Part shown: positions 5,676 through 5,813 of the stretch, piece by piece | How positions within the stretch are numbered: position 1 is the first letter of the stretch | Layout of the letters: every line of letters starts with the position of its first letter | Assembly (NCBI GenBank): GCA_017543165.1 | Contig: JAFYGL010000513.1 | Coordinates: forward strand, 1 to 5,813 | Direction: 5' to 3' | DNA from: Victivallales bacterium | GTDB taxonomy: Bacteria; Verrucomicrobiota; Lentisphaeria; Oligosphaerales; Oligosphaeraceae | DNA: 5,813 nucleotides | Translations under genes and position numbers: made by a program | Notes under the pieces: model-generated | What the model was told of the DNA's origin: nothing | Seen by the model: only the letters and a program-made list of their open reading frames with translations | Databases searched by the model: none

Positions 5676-5766
5676 ATCAAAAAATCAAAAAAAGTCTTGA
5701 AAAGCAAAAATAAAATAGTAAATTACCTGACATTAAAATGGATATAGTATAAAAATATAGAATAGA

Positions 5767-5795
5767 ACTATAACATTTTATGCATATTTTAACAA
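5767..5795 (-). promoter_or_regulatory. Second candidate promoter, farther upstream
   Basis: On the minus strand, TTGTTA (5790-5795) and TATAGT (5767-5772) have an ideal 17-base spacing. The -35 box lies within the inverted repeat 5782-5810, so a protein binding that repeat would block it. The surrounding DNA (5690-5813) is very AT-rich, so chance matches are likely. Confidence 0.35.
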
Positions 5796-5810
5796 ACCTT
5801 TAAAATATGC
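5782..5810. repeat. Perfect 11-bp AT-rich inverted repeat
   Basis: GCATATTTTAA (5782-5792) and TTAAAATATGC (5800-5810) flank the 7-base loop CAAACCT. No T-run follows on either strand within the window, which speaks for an operator or for the end of a terminator cut by the window edge. The rest of 5690-5781 holds only AT-rich, promoter-like sequence and no gene. Confidence 0.55.
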
Positions 5811-5813
5811 GGA

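Noticed and set aside
5309..5713. + strand frames over the coiled-coil gene and its leader
   Set aside because: They have no convincing ribosome site, show no family motif, and run opposite a signal-peptide gene with a strong Shine-Dalgarno.

Overview
The window reads as chromosomal DNA of a Gram-negative bacterium. A secreted coiled-coil protein, a DUF3857-type protein, a YheT-type hydrolase and an Rpn-type nuclease would all fit a PVC-group organism such as Lentisphaerota, but that is a guess from gene content. Coding DNA is of balanced base composition. The last ~150 bases on the right are much more AT-rich and look like a promoter region.

Left block, + strand (1-2956): a large DUF3857/transglutaminase-fold protein, probably cut by the window edge, whose catalytic Cys/His/Asp positions all appear substituted. 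Two bases later comes a YheT-family alpha/beta hydrolase. It is broken by one in-frame TAA between its catalytic Ser and its Asp/His, while everything else in the gene remains in frame and well conserved. The block ends in a small palindrome at a convergent junction.

Right block, - strand (5813 to 2974, read right to left): candidate promoters and an AT-rich inverted repeat, a small exported coiled-coil protein, a nested hairpin element, a full-length Rpn-family PD-(D/E)XK nuclease, a stand-alone second copy of only the C-terminal domain of that nuclease, and a family 2 glycosyltransferase. The start codon of the glycosyltransferase overlaps the stop of the stand-alone domain (ATGA).

The most interesting part is the Rpn locus. 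Rpn proteins of E. coli are known as intragenic toxin-antitoxin/antiphage systems: the full-length protein (RpnL) is a toxic nuclease, and a small C-terminal protein (RpnS), translated from an internal start in the same gene, blocks it. Four-residue repeats in a helix at the RpnS dimer interface vary in number between strains. Here the full-length gene has a strong internal Shine-Dalgarno sequence and ATG exactly where an RpnS would begin. Directly downstream lies a separate, nearly identical copy of just that small gene, with the same Shine-Dalgarno and ATG but three extra tetrapeptide repeats (36 bp). Of four base differences between the copies over 271 aligned bases, three are silent and one is Ala/Val, and the indel is in frame. 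This looks like an RpnL/RpnS gene-within-a-gene plus a duplicated solo RpnS antitoxin with a different repeat number, possibly a decoy, an immunity gene or a new specificity.
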